59,060 nt of DNA from Spirochaetota bacterium (GTDB lineage: Bacteria > Spirochaetota > JAHITG01 > JAFGFC01), in NCBI GenBank assembly GCA_016931325.1, contig JAFGFC010000119.1, forward strand, positions 1 through 59,060, in the 5' to 3' direction. The position numbers and the translations under genes are program-made. The notes under the pieces are model-generated. The model made no database searches. It saw only the letters and a list, made by a program, of their open reading frames with translations, and was not told the origin of the DNA. This document shows, piece after piece, positions 36,595 to 50,500 of this stretch. How positions within the stretch are numbered: the stretch's first letter is position 1; every line of letters starts with the position of its first letter.

Positions 36595-36886
36595 AACCTT
36601 CAGGCTCGGTTATCATCGATTTTTACTTTTTTAATTACTTATACAGTAACCGAGATTGAAGGTTTCCCGAGGAATTTCTCTGAAATTCCCGCCCCGTGGA
36701 ATGCAGAGCATTCACGGGATTTTGCCCCTGGAATTGCCTTTCAATTCCTAGGGAGGATCCAATCTCCCCAGAAATCCTAAAGGGATTTCAGGGACTATAC
36801 CCCGGAAAATCTTCCCTGTAATCTAAAAGATTACGGGGACAAAATCCTGGGAATTCTAAGAATTCCTCAGGGCAAAGGACAATTTC
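36595..36886. repeat. Array of six to seven different hairpins in the purL-argC gap
   Basis: The 358 bases between purL and argC carry no gene but are filled with palindromes. An 18-base inverted repeat (36595-36612 with 36647-36664, 16 of 18 pairs) comes first. Then follow compact hairpins: GGAATTTC/GAAATTCC (36671-36689), CCCGTGGAATGC/GCATTCACGGG (36693-36718), GGAATTG/CAATTCC flanked by CCCT/AGGG (36726-36753), GAAATCC/GGATTTC (36771-36790), TGTAATCT/AGATTACG (about 36814-36838) and GGGAATTC/GAATTCCT (36848-36868). Loops are 3-5 bases; outer pairs are mostly G/C. CGCCCCGTG (36690-36698) and GGACAATTTC (36877-36886) bound the array and recur at 56.7 kb. Confidence 0.8.
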
Positions 36887-36927
36887 TAAGGACGACTACA
36901 AGACTCGGCTACTGGAATCACCTACAA

Positions 36928-37959
36928 TTAAATCAATCCGGTTTCTTCTGGGAAACCGAACATAAGATTCATATTCTGAACAGCCTGACCCGCGCCACCT
37001 TTTATTCTATTGTCGATCACGCTGAAGACAAGGAGGTGACCCGTTCTCTCATCCGCCTTTAAAGCGATCCGGCAAAAGTTGGTATTCACCACATCCTTGA
37101 CCTGAGGAATTCTATCCTTGTGTATCTCAATAAACTTGCACTTTGAATAGGACTTTTCATAAAAGTTGTAATAGTCATTTTCTGTCATGGTTTTTTGGGG
37201 TTTCACGATTATGGTATTAAAAATTCCGTTTTCAATAGATGTGATATGAGGGACGAAATTCAGGCTTATTTCTTTGCCTGCAAAATCACTCAAATAGGCT
37301 TCGATCTCAGGTGTATGCTGATGGTCAGTGACTTTATAGGCAATGATATTATTGAAAGCGTCCATAAAAAGATTTTTACCCGGAATGGGATTCCGGCCGG
37401 CTCCTGACACACCGGAATAAGAAACAATAAAGATATCCTGAAAATGGATCGCTTTGTTCTTTAACAACGGATACAGGGATAACAGAATTCCCGTGGGATA
37501 ACAACCCGGATTGGCCACCAGAAATGATCGTTTTATCTTTTCTGTATAGATCTCGCTTAATCCATAGACGGCTTTTGAGAGCAACATGGAGGCAATATGT
37601 TTTGCGCCATACCATTTTTCATATTCCTCTATATCTTTTAATCTGAAATCGCCCGATAGATCAATGATCTTTATTTTTTCATTATAAAGCTGTTTAACAT
37701 ATTTCATGGAATCCCTGTGTGGTTTGCATACAAAAACCACATCAAGATGTTTAAGAATAAAATCCGAAGAGAATTTTTCAAATTTTTTTGATTTATAAGC
37801 CATCTTGAGGAATTGATGTACCTGGCCGAGCGGTTTCCCGGAATGATGTTCTGATTCTATATATACCAGGTCAACAAGCGGATGTGTATCCAGCATTTCT
37901 ATCAAAAGGCCTGCGAGTAAAGATGAGCCTCCCACTATCCCTGCTTTGAGATTACTCAT
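36928..37959 (-). CDS. argC: N-acetyl-gamma-glutamyl-phosphate reductase
   Basis: A 343-residue NADPH-dependent dehydrogenase of arginine synthesis, reducing N-acetylglutamyl phosphate to the semialdehyde. The N-terminal dinucleotide motif is AGIVGGSSLLAG (6-17). The active-site cysteine is Cys153 in VANPGCYPTG, the family signature. The C-terminal GGAGQAVQNMNLMFG is also characteristic. Normal length. GAGGTGA lies just upstream of the ATG at 37959. It is 21 bases after a small lipoprotein gene, so the two may share a transcript, although no functional link is known. No other arg genes are present. Confidence 0.96.
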   Translation of the reverse strand: MSNLKAGIVGGSSLLAGLLIEMLDTHPLVDLVYIESEHHSGKPLGQVHQFLKMAYKSKKFEKFSSDFILKHLDVVFVCKPHRDSMKYVKQLYNEKIKIIDLSGDFRLKDIEEYEKWYGAKHIASMLLSKAVYGLSEIYTEKIKRSFLVANPGCYPTGILLSLYPLLKNKAIHFQDIFIVSYSGVSGAGRNPIPGKNLFMDAFNNIIAYKVTDHQHTPEIEAYLSDFAGKEISLNFVPHITSIENGIFNTIIVKPQKTMTENDYYNFYEKSYSKCKFIEIHKDRIPQVKDVVNTNFCRIALKADERTGHLLVFSVIDNRIKGGAGQAVQNMNLMFGFPEETGLI

Positions 37960-37980
37960 ATTAATTCACCTCTTTTGTCT

Positions 37981-38337
37981 TTAGTTCTCTATTTTTAAAT
38001 ATTTTCCCTGAATAAATATACCATCCCTGGTTTTTATTAACTTGCCTTCCGTAATAATCATATTGGACAACATGGTGGGCAGTGTAAGATCATTAAAATG
38101 AACGGATATAACAAAAATATTATCCTGAATATTGATCCAGACACCTCTTGAACTCTCCTCTACCACGACACCTTTCACTTTTATCAGCTTGTCCAGATAA
38201 TTATTGGGATACCGTTTTAAAAATTCTATTGGTGTAAACTGTTCGATCTTCAGGGATTGCCCGAACTCTTTTTTAGCGCACGTTGAAATAACCATCAGCA
38301 GCAACAGGAATGAACAGATCTGTATCTTTTTTATCAT
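37981..38337 (-). CDS. Small lipoprotein of unknown function
   Basis: A 118-residue protein with a lipoprotein signal: a basic start (MIKKIQI), a hydrophobic core, and the lipobox VIST-Cys20. The remaining ~95 residues contain short strands (LIKVKGVVVEE, GVWINIQDNIFVISVHFN, GKLIKTRDGIFIQGKYLKIE) reminiscent of a small OB-fold, as in some periplasmic nucleic-acid-binding-like lipoproteins, but I cannot assign a family. A textbook promoter (TTGACA-16-TATATT) lies 14 bases before its ATG and is back-to-back with the promoter of the giant gene. Start choice is firm because the signal peptide begins there. Confidence 0.75.
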   Translation of the reverse strand: MIKKIQICSFLLLLMVISTCAKKEFGQSLKIEQFTPIEFLKRYPNNYLDKLIKVKGVVVEESSRGVWINIQDNIFVISVHFNDLTLPTMLSNMIITEGKLIKTRDGIFIQGKYLKIEN

Positions 38338-38351
38338 AAGAATGAATTAAA

Positions 38352-38379
38352 AATATATTCAATTCCTTTCAATTGTCAA
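38352..38379 (-). promoter_or_regulatory. Promoter of the small lipoprotein (-argC)
   Basis: Minus strand: TTGACA (38379-38374), 16-base spacer, TATATT (38357-38352), both matching consensus closely. The ATG is 14 bases beyond the -10 box; leader of about 7 bases predicted. Confidence 0.7.
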
Positions 38380-38395
38380 ATAACTTGAAATATTT

Positions 38396-38424
38396 TTGAC
38401 ATTTTCCTGTTATTGTGGTATTTT
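38396..38424 (+). promoter_or_regulatory. Promoter of the giant surface-protein gene
   Basis: TTGACA (38396-38401), 17-base spacer, TATTTT (38419-38424). The -35 boxes of this and the divergent lipoprotein promoter are 16 bases apart, so both genes could share a regulator. Confidence 0.6.
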
Positions 38425-38555
38425 ATTCAAGAGATACAACGGCTTGAAAAATGGACTGGAAATACGGAAAAGCACAGACAATCGTTGGTATTGTTTTTGT
38501 CCTGTGGATTTTTCCGGTGAAGCGAAATAAAGGGAGAGAGGACTATCTTTATAAT

Positions 38556-41500
38556 ATGAGAAAGTATCTATTCCTTATCATTCTGTTACTATCAGCCCAT
38601 ACTCTCTTATCTACAACCTATTATGTAAAAACTAACGGGAATAACGGCGCGGCCGGCACATCATGGGCCACGGCATGGCAGACCATCCAGAAAGCCGCTG
38701 ACACAATGGGCTCGTCAGACCTATCCTATGTCAGTAACGGCCAGTATTGCGAAGAGATCAATGTCAACAGTAAAAGTTCAATAAGCTTTATCGGTTATGG
38801 TAATGCCGTTCTTATCAATGGCCGGCGAACCACCAATTACGCTTTCAGATTGGAAAATTGTGATAATGTTCTAATCCAGAATTTCGAGATCATTTCCAAT
38901 GATATCGCCATGATCTTTCTCACCAATTCTGATTACTGTATCATAGCCTACAATGATATCCATGATAATGATCAACCCACCGACCTGGGTTCAGGCATCA
39001 AACTGATCGATTCCTGTTATAATAATATCATCAACAATGAGATCTACTACATTGAAGCCCCCATTACAACGGGCCACTGCTATGGGATCTACTTGTATCA
39101 TTCCCATACTAACACGATAAAAAGTAATGTCATCAGAGAGTCAGGCAGCGGAGCCATATCCGGCGGCGTGGATATCTGGTGTCACGGCATTTATCTTCTG
39201 AACAGCGATAATAACCTGATCCGTTTCAATTATCTCCATGACATGGACCACTGGGGTGTGCATATCCAGGCTGATAATACCAGAGGCGCTCCTTATACCT
39301 TTCTGGATAACAGGATACTGGACAACAAATTCAAGGGCATGGACAGGGCCATCAGCACCCATGAAGTGCAGCCCAGTATCAGTGATTGTTTTAAAGGTCA
39401 GATCGTCGGCCGAAATGAGATCATCAACACAGCCAAGGGGATCGAGTGGGATGCGAATATTACCGGCAATGCCGGGGATGGAGGATGGTGTTACAAGAAC
39501 AGTTTTACGGCCAAACGCTCCAACTTCAATTATCTGGAAGGGGTCATGCTGGCCGATTGGCCCAAGATAAATTTTTTATATAATTCCATCCAGGGTTACT
39601 ATAATGGCCTGAACTTTCATAATTACGATTATAATTTATCTGATATTGCGTTTGGCAGCAATTACAGTAAGAACATCCTCAGATCAGCCGGAGCCGGCCC
39701 GGCGCAATCTATCAATTACAGTTGCACACAATCTGGAGGATTAGGCGCAGGTTTGTCCTCAGGCACCGGGAATACTCAGGGTCTGCCATTATTTTTTGAT
39801 ATGAGCAATACCCGGCTGGCCTGGAATTCACCCTGTATTGGCCGCGGCAAGCCCGGACCGGATGGGGCCAGAGGTTCTATCGGAGCCCACACCTCATGGC
39901 TGAGGGCTCGGAACAACGCAGCTAACAATATCTCGACCTATACGCTTGTGTTCGTGACCAGCCCTTATGACGGGTATATCCCGAATAACGCTAAAATAAA
40001 AGTGGATTTTCCCATCGGGTTCAGTTTTGTGTCACCGACCATCCTGACTCAGAATATGGGCGGTTCGATCTCCATCTCCTTTTCCGGACCCAGTATTACT
40101 TTTTCACGGACCAGCGGTGCAACTTTTCCCACCAACACGCCCATGATGATCGTCCTGACGGGCGTATATAACCCGGCTTACAATTCGACCAATTATTTCT
40201 GTACCATTACTATTACCAGTAACAATGGCACGTTAATAGAGTGGGAAGAATCCAATCATTTCAGGGTGATAAACGGTATCAACCGGTCTACTTCTCCTGA
40301 CCCCTGGCCGTTTTATATGAATAACAGAAGGCATACGGGTTCGACTAATAAATATATTATGGGGGTGCAGAGAAACCCTTTTGTTAAATGGTTCTTTAAC
40401 AACAGTTATAATTACAGTTCAGCCGTGGTGGGAGCGGACGGCACGGTTTATTTCGGAGACTATTATTATAAAGTATACGCCGTGACGAACGGGGTCCAGA
40501 AATGGATGTACACGGCAGACGAACGGATCTACGCCACACCGGCTCTCGGGTTTGACAATACGGTCTATGTGGCTGACAATGGGAATAAATTATACGCTAT
40601 CCGAAACGGGGTTCTCTTATGGTCTTTTCAGGCCACCAACAGTTTCTATTTTGCTTCCCCTGTCGTGGACCGTGATAATATAGTATATATAGGGGATCAG
40701 GGCGGGATCGTTTATGCCGTCTCGAACGGGCAACTGAAATGGTCTTATAAAACGAACGGTTCTATCGCCTACTGTTCCCCGGCTGTTGATACAAATGGTA
40801 CGGTCTATATCGGGAACAGCGGCGGAGATTTTTTAGCCATAACGAACGGCAAATTAAGATATTCGCTGGATCTGACCAATCAGGTACTCAATTCACCGAC
40901 TATCGGCCCGGACGGAACGATCTATGTTGCCACTTACAGCTGGAACAACAGCAAGATCTATGCGATCACCAACAATTCGACCAACGGCGGTGTCAGGTGG
41001 TTCCAGCAGGCCGGGCAGTATGTGTATGCTTCTCCGACCGTTGACGACAACAATATTGTCTATTTAGGCAACTGCAGCAATTATATCGCGGCTTATTCCA
41101 ACGGACAGATCAAATGGGTCTTTCAGACCAACGAGGATTTTATAGGATCGGCATCCATAGGAGCGGATGGAACGATCTATGTAGGGAATGAGAATGATTA
41201 TCTGTATGCCCTAACCAACGGCAAGATAAAATGGGCTTATTACACCGGGGACAATATCTATTATTCAACACCGGCCATTGGCCTGGATGGAACGATCTAT
41301 ATCGGCACCTGGGACGGGATGTACGCCATTACAGAAGAGAATCCGCCTGTTCTGGTCTGGAGCAGCAATACCGGGTATTCGAATGACGGCGTCGAACCGG
41401 ATGAAGGATATGACGGCCAGTATTTCCGGTTCGAGATCAAGTACAGGGACCAGGACAGAGACCCGCCTTCGACCAACCAGGTCTGGGTCGATCTGAATGA

Positions 41501-44500
41501 TAACGGGAATTATGAATCCAGCGAAAAATTCCCTGTTTTCCTCTGTTCCGGTTCGGATTATTCCAATGGTGTTATCTATACCAATGTTGTCCAGATCTTT
41601 CTGACAGGGGACGGGACCAATAATTACAAATTTCTCTTTGCTGATGAACACGGGATGCATCCTGTTACCAATGCCTGCATATCCAACCATATCGTGGTCA
41701 TCACGAATACCAATATCAATCATATTCTGGAAGTGGAAAAGAACACCAACCTGGATAAACTCTTCTTCTCCTATTCCAATGAATCAGTCCTGGCAGTGAG
41801 GATCTGGGACAACCGGGGAGACACATTAAAAGCGTTCAGTATGGGTAATTTAGGCACTATGACACAGGGTATTCATATAAGCGTTGTCAAGGTATACAGG
41901 GATGTGAACACCAATTACAGGTGGGACCTATCGGATTCTTATATCGCTCAGCTCTATTGGGACGGGACATCTCTGTGGACAAATAATAATATAAGTTCAG
42001 CGACTCCCCTTTCTTTTCCCAATTACCATTATATTGTTACAGTCGACCTGACAACCAATGTGAAAAAAGATGATTTTATCAAAGCCTATATTCCCTCTGG
42101 AGGTGTGAGATGCAGCGGCGGACAGACCGCCCCTCCCCTGGCCCTGACAAACCAGGGCAATGTGGTTGTCGGACAATATCTGTTCAAGCACCAGATTGGA
42201 ACAGGGGTCTATTACAGTTCCATTGTCCTGGGAGACATTGACGGAGACGAGGACCTTGATGTGATCGTATCAGGATATGATAATTCCAACCCTGTGCTGG
42301 CCAAATATGTGAATAATAATGGTTTTCTCACAGGGCCGACTCCTTTCGGCGACGGTGTCCGTTACTCGTCCATTGCCCTGGGAGACATTAACGCGGACAG
42401 TTCGCTCGACTTGATCGCAACAGGATACGATTCATCCTGGACACCCAGGCTCTGCAAATATATCAATGACGGTAACGGGAACTTTTCCGGGCCGACCAAT
42501 TTCGGAACTGGCCTGGGCTACGGTTCGATCGCGCTGGGTGACATCAATAATGACGGGTCACTGGACCTTGTCGTGTCCGGTAACGGCGTGGCCATTGACA
42601 AATATATCAATAATGGCACCGGCGGATTTTTCGGGCCCACGCTTATCGGGAGCAGTATGAGTTACTGCTCTATTTCCCTGGGTGATATTGATAATGATTC
42701 AGACCTTGATATTATCGCTGCCGGAAGCAGCCGGCTGGAAAAATATATCAATGATGGGAAGGGTAATTTCTCTTCAGCGATCTCATTCGGCGAAGGGCTT
42801 TACTACTGTTCCATTGCTCTGGGAGATATCAACGACGATGGCGTCCTTGACCTGGTGACCACGGGCTATGTTTCTGCCGGGCCTTATGTCCTCAACAGTT
42901 ATATTAATAACGGTCACGGAACGTTCTTGCCTCCTTCTTATTTCGGCACGGGAGCGCGTTATGGTTCACTGGCTCTGGGTGACATAAACAATGACGGGAA
43001 ACTGGATTTGATCACCTCCGGAGAGACCACTTCAGAAGGATACATTCTGAAAAGTTATATCAACAGCTTTGGAAATTTCATTGAGGAAACATCCTTTGGC
43101 AAAGGCGTTTACTATGGTTCTATTGCCCTGGGCGATCTCAACAATAACGGGAGCCTTGATCTGATCGTTTCAGGCAGGCAGTACGCAGGATCGATTAACA
43201 GGCTGGACCATTACAGGAATATGGAATACATGGATAACACCAGTCCCGGCATACCATCCAATCTGGCTTTGAAAACCAACAATGGATATTACAGGTTAGA
43301 ATGGGATGCTCCCCTGGATGATAATACATCCACCATCATGCTCCAGTATCATGTGGCCATCGGTGTGAACCAGTCCGAAGTCTATGATTATGTATCCACC
43401 AATATTGATTATCCCAGGGGCCAGGCTAATGTGGGGAATGCGGGAGCGGCTGTAAGCAATTTTTTCCAGACCACCCTCTCCACGCAGAGCAAAATATTCT
43501 GGAAGGTCTGCGCCATCGATACCTCTTTCAAGCATGGCCGTTTCAGCCCGGAGAGTTTTAACAGTAACGGCAATCACAGGTTGATCGTGACAAAGAATAC
43601 GGATTTCAGCACGAACTACCCGAATTTTTTCAGTAACACCATCATGAGTGTGAAAATTTCAGATACCTATCCCCATCAATTACGCAGTCTGAAATTCTAT
43701 AATAATTCCACCATGGTCCAGGGATCAGATATTGACAGGGTTTATTTATGGCTTGATGACAATAATAATAAAATATGGAATCTGGGTGATGTTCTGTTAG
43801 CCGAACTGATCTGGAACGGAACATACTGGTCCAATGGCAATATTAATTATAACCTTTCCTCTGACGGCAAGGATTTTGTGGTCACGGTCAATTTTGCCCG
43901 AAGTGTGAATCCATCCAATTTCATTCAGGCGGTGATCCCCAAAGGGGGTGTGACCTGCAGCGGCCTGACCAATGCGCCTGATGTGGCCCTCACGAATAAC
44001 GGGCTTGTGGGCATACAGGAAGGGTTTATCGGCCCTAATACAGGAATTCTACCTGGATGTAACGCGCCTTGTTTTGCTTTGGGTGATGTAGATAATGATG
44101 GTGATCTTGACCTGGTTGCCAATGGATTATTTTATACCTATAGCAAATCTGTCCTTAGGCATTTTAACCCTGGTGATGGTAATTTTAACACTCCTTCTTC
44201 GTTCGGGCAGGGTTGTGACAGAGGTTATCTTGCATTGGGAGACCTCAATAACGATGGATACCTGGACCTTGTTGTTACCGGCGCAGGTTCAGCAGCCAGC
44301 TATCATTATTTCGACAGATATCTGAATGATGGGGCTGGAAATTTTGCCAATAGAGTAAGTTTATATGGAACAGATACGGAAGGATTGTGTGAATCATCCA
44401 TTTCACTCGGAGACATGGACGGAGATGGGGACTTGGATATTATAGCAACAGGCAGCAGTACTATCGCTTTGCCGGATGCCCGGCTTGAATATTATACCAA

Positions 44501-47500
44501 TAAGGGCAATGGTAACTTTTCAACAAGACGGCAGTTCGGCACAGGTGTTTATAACGGCAGCAGTGCTATAGGTGATATTGATAATGATAATGATTTTGAT
44601 CTGATCGTTTCAGGTCAAGGCCGCCTGGATAGATACATTAATGATGGGAATGGTAATTTCACCAATACTATAACAGCTTTTGGTACAGGCATGTCCTATT
44701 GCTCCATCGCCATGGGAGATATTAATAATGACGGATGGGTTGACTTTGTCATTACGGGGAATAGTGGAGGGAATAAATTATATAAATATATTAATAATCA
44801 AGATGGCACGTTTACAGGAACACAGATAGGTACAACAGGATCATCCTATGGTGCTGTAAACCTGGGTGACATTGACCAGGATGGTGACCTTGATATTGTT
44901 ACTGTAGGAAGTTCCAGGCTGGATAAATATTATAATGATGGAACAGGCATTTTTAGTGGACCATATCCATTTGGCAGAGGATTAGGTACAAGCTGGGGAA
45001 GCAGTGCTGTCATGGGAGATATTGATAATGATGGTGATCTGGACCTCATTACAGGAGGTGATATCCCGGGAACCCTTTATGAAGACATTTATTTCAATAT
45101 CCATCACGAAGTCAATACTGCCCCTAATATGCCGCAGAATACAACATTCACCAGTATTAACGGTAAATGGCGCCTAAAATGGGATGCGCCGGTTGATGAC
45201 CATACCTCGGCTGCCATGTTACGCTATAAAATAGCCATTGGAACGAATACGCCGAATAATTATAATAACACATCAGACGCTGTGGATTATCCTTCGGGCC
45301 AGGCCAATATAGGTAATGTGACCGTTGTTACCGGCACTTATTATCAAACTCGGATCACTAACACAAGAAGAGCCTACTGGAAAGTTCTGGCCATTGATAC
45401 ATCCTATAAAATATCCTGGTATACACCGGAAGATGTGGCCGATTACTTTTTCGTCCACAACCTTACTTTGGGTTCTAATTATTCCACCATTACCAATGCC
45501 CTGTCCAATGCCAGGAACGGCGACCACATCCAGGTGGATCCCTATATTGTTTTCAGGGAACAGGTCAATATACGCAATTTTACAAACCTGATCATTGAAG
45601 CCACTTATTTTGCTTCCAATCACAGCATGACCAACACTTTTATCCATCCCCCGGCCAATTCAGCTTATGCGGCCAAGATCACGAACTGTTATAATGTCCT
45701 CTTTCAGGGCTTTACTCTTAAATACGCGACCAACGGCCTCATCATTAATAGCGGGGAGAGCAATACCATAAAGAACAACTCTGTTTTCTCCAACGATATC
45801 AATGGCCTCACCCTTTCCGGATCCCTGAACAACCTTATCCAGAGTAATATTGTTTATCATAATGATTATGGCCTCAACCTGGCAGGAAGCGACGCGGACA
45901 GGATATACAGAAACCTGATAAGGCATAATCAACTCAACAACCTGAACGTGAACGGCTCCTCTTCAGGCACCAGGGTCATAAACAATACGATCTTTAAAAG
46001 CGCCACAGAAGACGGGGTGATCTGGAACAACACATCAAGCGGGACCATGTTTAACAACATTATACTCTCCAACGGGAACGGCGCCGGAGATTACGGTGTG
46101 CAACGGTCAACTTCAGGATTGGTCTATCTTGATTATAATGATTTTAACGGGAACAGGGGCGGGCATACGAACGGCGGTTTCTCAGCCGGAGCGGATAATA
46201 CCACAAACAACCCCCTGCTGGAAACCATAAGCAGTTTCACCATATCCTCTATTTTATCACCGGCTATGGACACCGGCCTGGAGATACAGGGTATTTCTGA
46301 TGTTTATGTCGGGATCAAACCGGACATGGGCTGGAAAGAGTCCCTTTTTGTCTATCCAAACTCAGGTCCCTATTTTGTTGATGATGATATCGGGAGGGAC
46401 ACGTTCAACGGTTCATTTGAATATCCCTTCCAGACCATCCAGAGGGCTGCGCAAAGGATGATGCCGGCCGTGGATGTGACCGTGGCCAGCTGTTATGTCT
46501 ATCCAGGAGTATACCCGGGGAAAGTTGATATTACCTCCAACATGAATACCGGCTTGATGGTGATCACAAAGCTTTCCAATGTTGCTCCCGTTATGAATGG
46601 ATCTATGTTAACCAACCATGGGATCAAACTGACCAACACATCTCGAGTTCTCATCAGTGGACTGACCATCAAGAGATACAATCCTTACGGTATTCTTTTT
46701 CAATCCGGAGCCTTCAGTAATTTTATTATAAGAAATACTATTGTATCAAACGATGACCAGGGGATTTACTTTAACCATGGTACAGCGCGTGATAATTTCA
46801 TATTGACAAACCACATCTGGGGTTATGATCAGAACACAGGTATCTATTTTAACCGGGGACATCATATAACCATTCAATCCAATTATATTTTTAATAATAG
46901 CGGCGCCGGAATTTATTTTGGTACAGCATCTTCTAATAATTATGTCATTAAAAATAATATCTGGTCCAACTGGGGGCAGGGGATATACCTGGGTTCGGAT
47001 ACCGCGGATCGTAATACAATAATATCTAATGATATCTGGGGACGTAATCAGGATTACGGTATTTATATGTGGATGGCTGACCGTAATATCATACAATATA
47101 ACCAGATCCATAATAATCAATCCTATGGTGTCTATACGTCGTGGGATAATCAGACCAATATTTTTTCTCATAATAATTTTTATTCCAATGAATCATACGG
47201 TATTTACATATCTGATGATAACTCTGATAATAATTACTTTTTAACCAACACGTTCTGGGGACTGAACCAGGATTACGGCATATATATTAATAATGGTGAT
47301 AACAACAAGATTTACAGGAATCTGTTCCATGACAATGCCATATACGGGATCAGGCTCATCGGTTCGGCCCTGGACACGATAATCATCAATAACACGATAT
47401 TCGGTTCAGGAACAGGAGACGGTGTCATATGGGAGAACACCTCCAGCGGGACCATGTTCAACAACATCATCATCTCGAATGGCGACGGCGCCGGGGATTA

Positions 47501-50500
47501 TGGCGTGCAGCGCAGCACAAGCGGAATTGTCTATCTGGCATATAATGACTTTTTCGGGAACCGGGGAGGCCATACCAACGGTGGTGTCATCTGGGGTCCT
47601 GCCAACATCACAAATGATCCTATGATCGATATGGTTACATCATTCACCATTATCTCGCCTTCCTCCCCCTGCGTGGATACAGCCACGAACATTCCGGCTA
47701 TTACGACCAATTATCTCGGCCTGGGCCCTGACAGGGGCTGGAAAGAATCGCCTTTCTCCAAGCCTCATCCCGGACCCTACTACGTGGACAATGATATCGG
47801 GCTGGATTCGAACCCGGGAACATTCGTCATGCCTTTCCGCACGATCCAGAAAGCCGCCAATACCATATCAGCCGGACCTCCTTTGTGCACCATTGCTTCC
47901 TGTTATATCTATCCCGGGGCTTATTCCAATTCTGTTAACATCGCTTCTAATAAAAATAATGGCTATATGGTGATCACCAAACTCTCGAATGCAAGGCCCT
48001 TATTGACAGGATGGGGCAAATTCACTTTTGCTTTTAAATTAACCAATGCCGGATTAATTAAAATAAGCGGATTGGATATAAAACGATACACGGATGGGAT
48101 CGTGCTCAAAGGCTTTTCCACAAACACCGTTATCAGCAATAACGTGATCTATTCCAATATTGATAATGGAATTTTACTCTTCTCGGATTATGCCGACAGG
48201 GCCCTGATTATCTCCAATATTTTACGGGGAGGCCTGCAGGATACAGGGGTCTATATATACAATGCCGACCACTGCGATATCCGGTGCAACCAGATCTATG
48301 GTAATGATGACGGGGCCAGTTTAGACAGCTGCGGTATCTATCTTATCGGTACGGCCTGGAGTAATGTTATTGTAAAAAACCATATCTATAACAACCGGAA
48401 CGGGATCTTATTCAACTCGACCAACGCGGACTATAATTTTATCCTGACCAATTATATCTATAACTCCGGCGGTAACCAGAATTATGGCATTCAGCTGCAC
48501 TGGGGTGATTATAATACCATCCGTTCGAATTTTATGTATCTTAATACGGTTGTGGGCATGGAGCTGGGTTATTACGCTGAAACGAATTATATTATTCAGA
48601 ACAGTTTCTATAACAACAGCTGGTCAGGGATACGGACCGTATGGCATGGCGATAACAACATTATCCTGAGCAATAATATCAGCGGGCAGGTCTATGGCAT
48701 AAGGCTCAGAACAGAGAACAATCTGATACGCGACAACAAGATCCATGATCACAGTAACGCCGGCATCATGGCCGACCCGGGGTTTCAGGAACATACCAGA
48801 AATAATTATATCGCCCGCAACCAGATCTTTTCCAACCGTTTCTATGGCATCCGCTTTGAAGAGGAAGAGACGGATAACAACTTTATCTTGAGCAATTATA
48901 TACTTGGGCCGGAACAGTCCAGGGGTATTTATATTATCCAGGGGGATAATAATACCATGCGGTCCAATTACATTTTCCTGCATAAAACGAACGGCATCTA
49001 TATTGGGACCGATTCGTCGAATAATTACATGTCTTTCAATGACATTATTTCCAATGACCATTACGGGATCTGGATCAATCACGATAATGCTGATTACAAT
49101 CTTATCTTGACCAATCATATCTGGGGACAAAATCAGGATTATGGGATCTTACTTTCAGCCGGTGATAATAACACCATCAGTTCAAACCATATCTACCGCA
49201 ACGCCGACAGAGGGATCTTCCTTTCCGGCAGCGCCCAGAATAATTTCATTACGAAAAACCTGATCTTTTATAATGGAACGTATGGGATCCGGCTGTCTTC
49301 TTACACGGTAGCGAATAACTATATTTTATCGAACAATTTCTGGGGAGTCCAGGCTATCGGCATCTACCTGGAATTTGGGAAAAATAATGTTATTAATGAC
49401 AACAAGATCCACAATCAGTACCAGTCCGGGATCAGTTTGAGCGGGGGTTTTGGCATTGCCACGAACAACTATTTTGCCCGGAATTCGATCTATTCCAATG
49501 ATGATGTGGGGATAGGGATCGGACCCGGATCGATCAACAATTATATATATACCAATGCGCTCTGGGGAGAGAATCAGGACTGGGGTATTAATTTCTATGG
49601 TGGCAAATTCAACACTATCGAATCAAATCATATTTATAAAAACAACCTCAGTGGAATTAATTTCTGGGGCGGAGGTGTGGCTTCCACCAACACCATAATA
49701 AAAAATCTTATTTTTTCAAATAATAATTATGGTATATTTTTTAATGAGGAGAACGCGGATTATAATTATATCATTTCCAATATCTGTTTTTCTACGAATC
49801 AGGACTGCCAGATCAAGATCGACCAGGGTGACAATAATGAAATACTGTATAACATCATCAGGGAGGCTTCCTTTGCCGGCCTCATGCTCACCAATAACGC
49901 CACCAATACAAAAATATTCTATAACCGGATTGTTCACAACAATATCGGGATCAATATGAAAAATACCACCACCGCCAGCCTGTTCAGAAACGCCATCTTT
50001 GGCAACAGCCGCGAAGGTATCCTTCTGGAGAATGGCGATAATGTCGAGATCATCAATAATTCGCTCGGCAGTAACGGTTATGTGGCCACCCGTGACGGTT
50101 TAAAGGTGAATTCCAGCAGTGAGGACATTATTATTAAAAATAACATCATCATATTCTGTGAAGGATACGGCGTGAACGTTGATGCCGGAGGGAATGTGGA
50201 CCTTTTAGCTTATAATGATGTATTCAGTAATCTCGCCGGAAATTACAACGGCATCACACCGGGAGCGGGGACGATCACCAATCATCCGTTATGGTTATCC
50301 TATCAGGTGAATTCTTCCAACTTTCTCTACCTGTCCAATCAATCACCCTGTATTGACGCCGGTGACCCGGCTGACACGCCTCCTGTTGACGGAGGTTTAT
50401 ATATTGATATGGGATGGAAAGAATTCACCCGGCCTTTCGTGCGTGTGCTTTTATCAAAGAGCATTACCAATATTCAACTGGGCGGCCTGAACGAAGATGC

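Noticed and set aside
36570-36927. Purine riboswitch upstream of purL
   Set aside because: The hairpins lie upstream of purL on its strand but lack the three-way junction core of purine riboswitches, and the closest predicted folds are simple stems.
41265-41723. Minus-strand reading frame of 152 codons inside the giant gene
   Set aside because: Shadow of the repetitive propeller coding sequence; low-complexity Ile/Gly/Asp composition and no start signal.
48624-49130. Minus-strand reading frame of 168 codons inside the beta-helix region
   Set aside because: Antisense to Asn/Ile-rich repeats; the composition mirrors the sense strand and it has no ribosome binding site.
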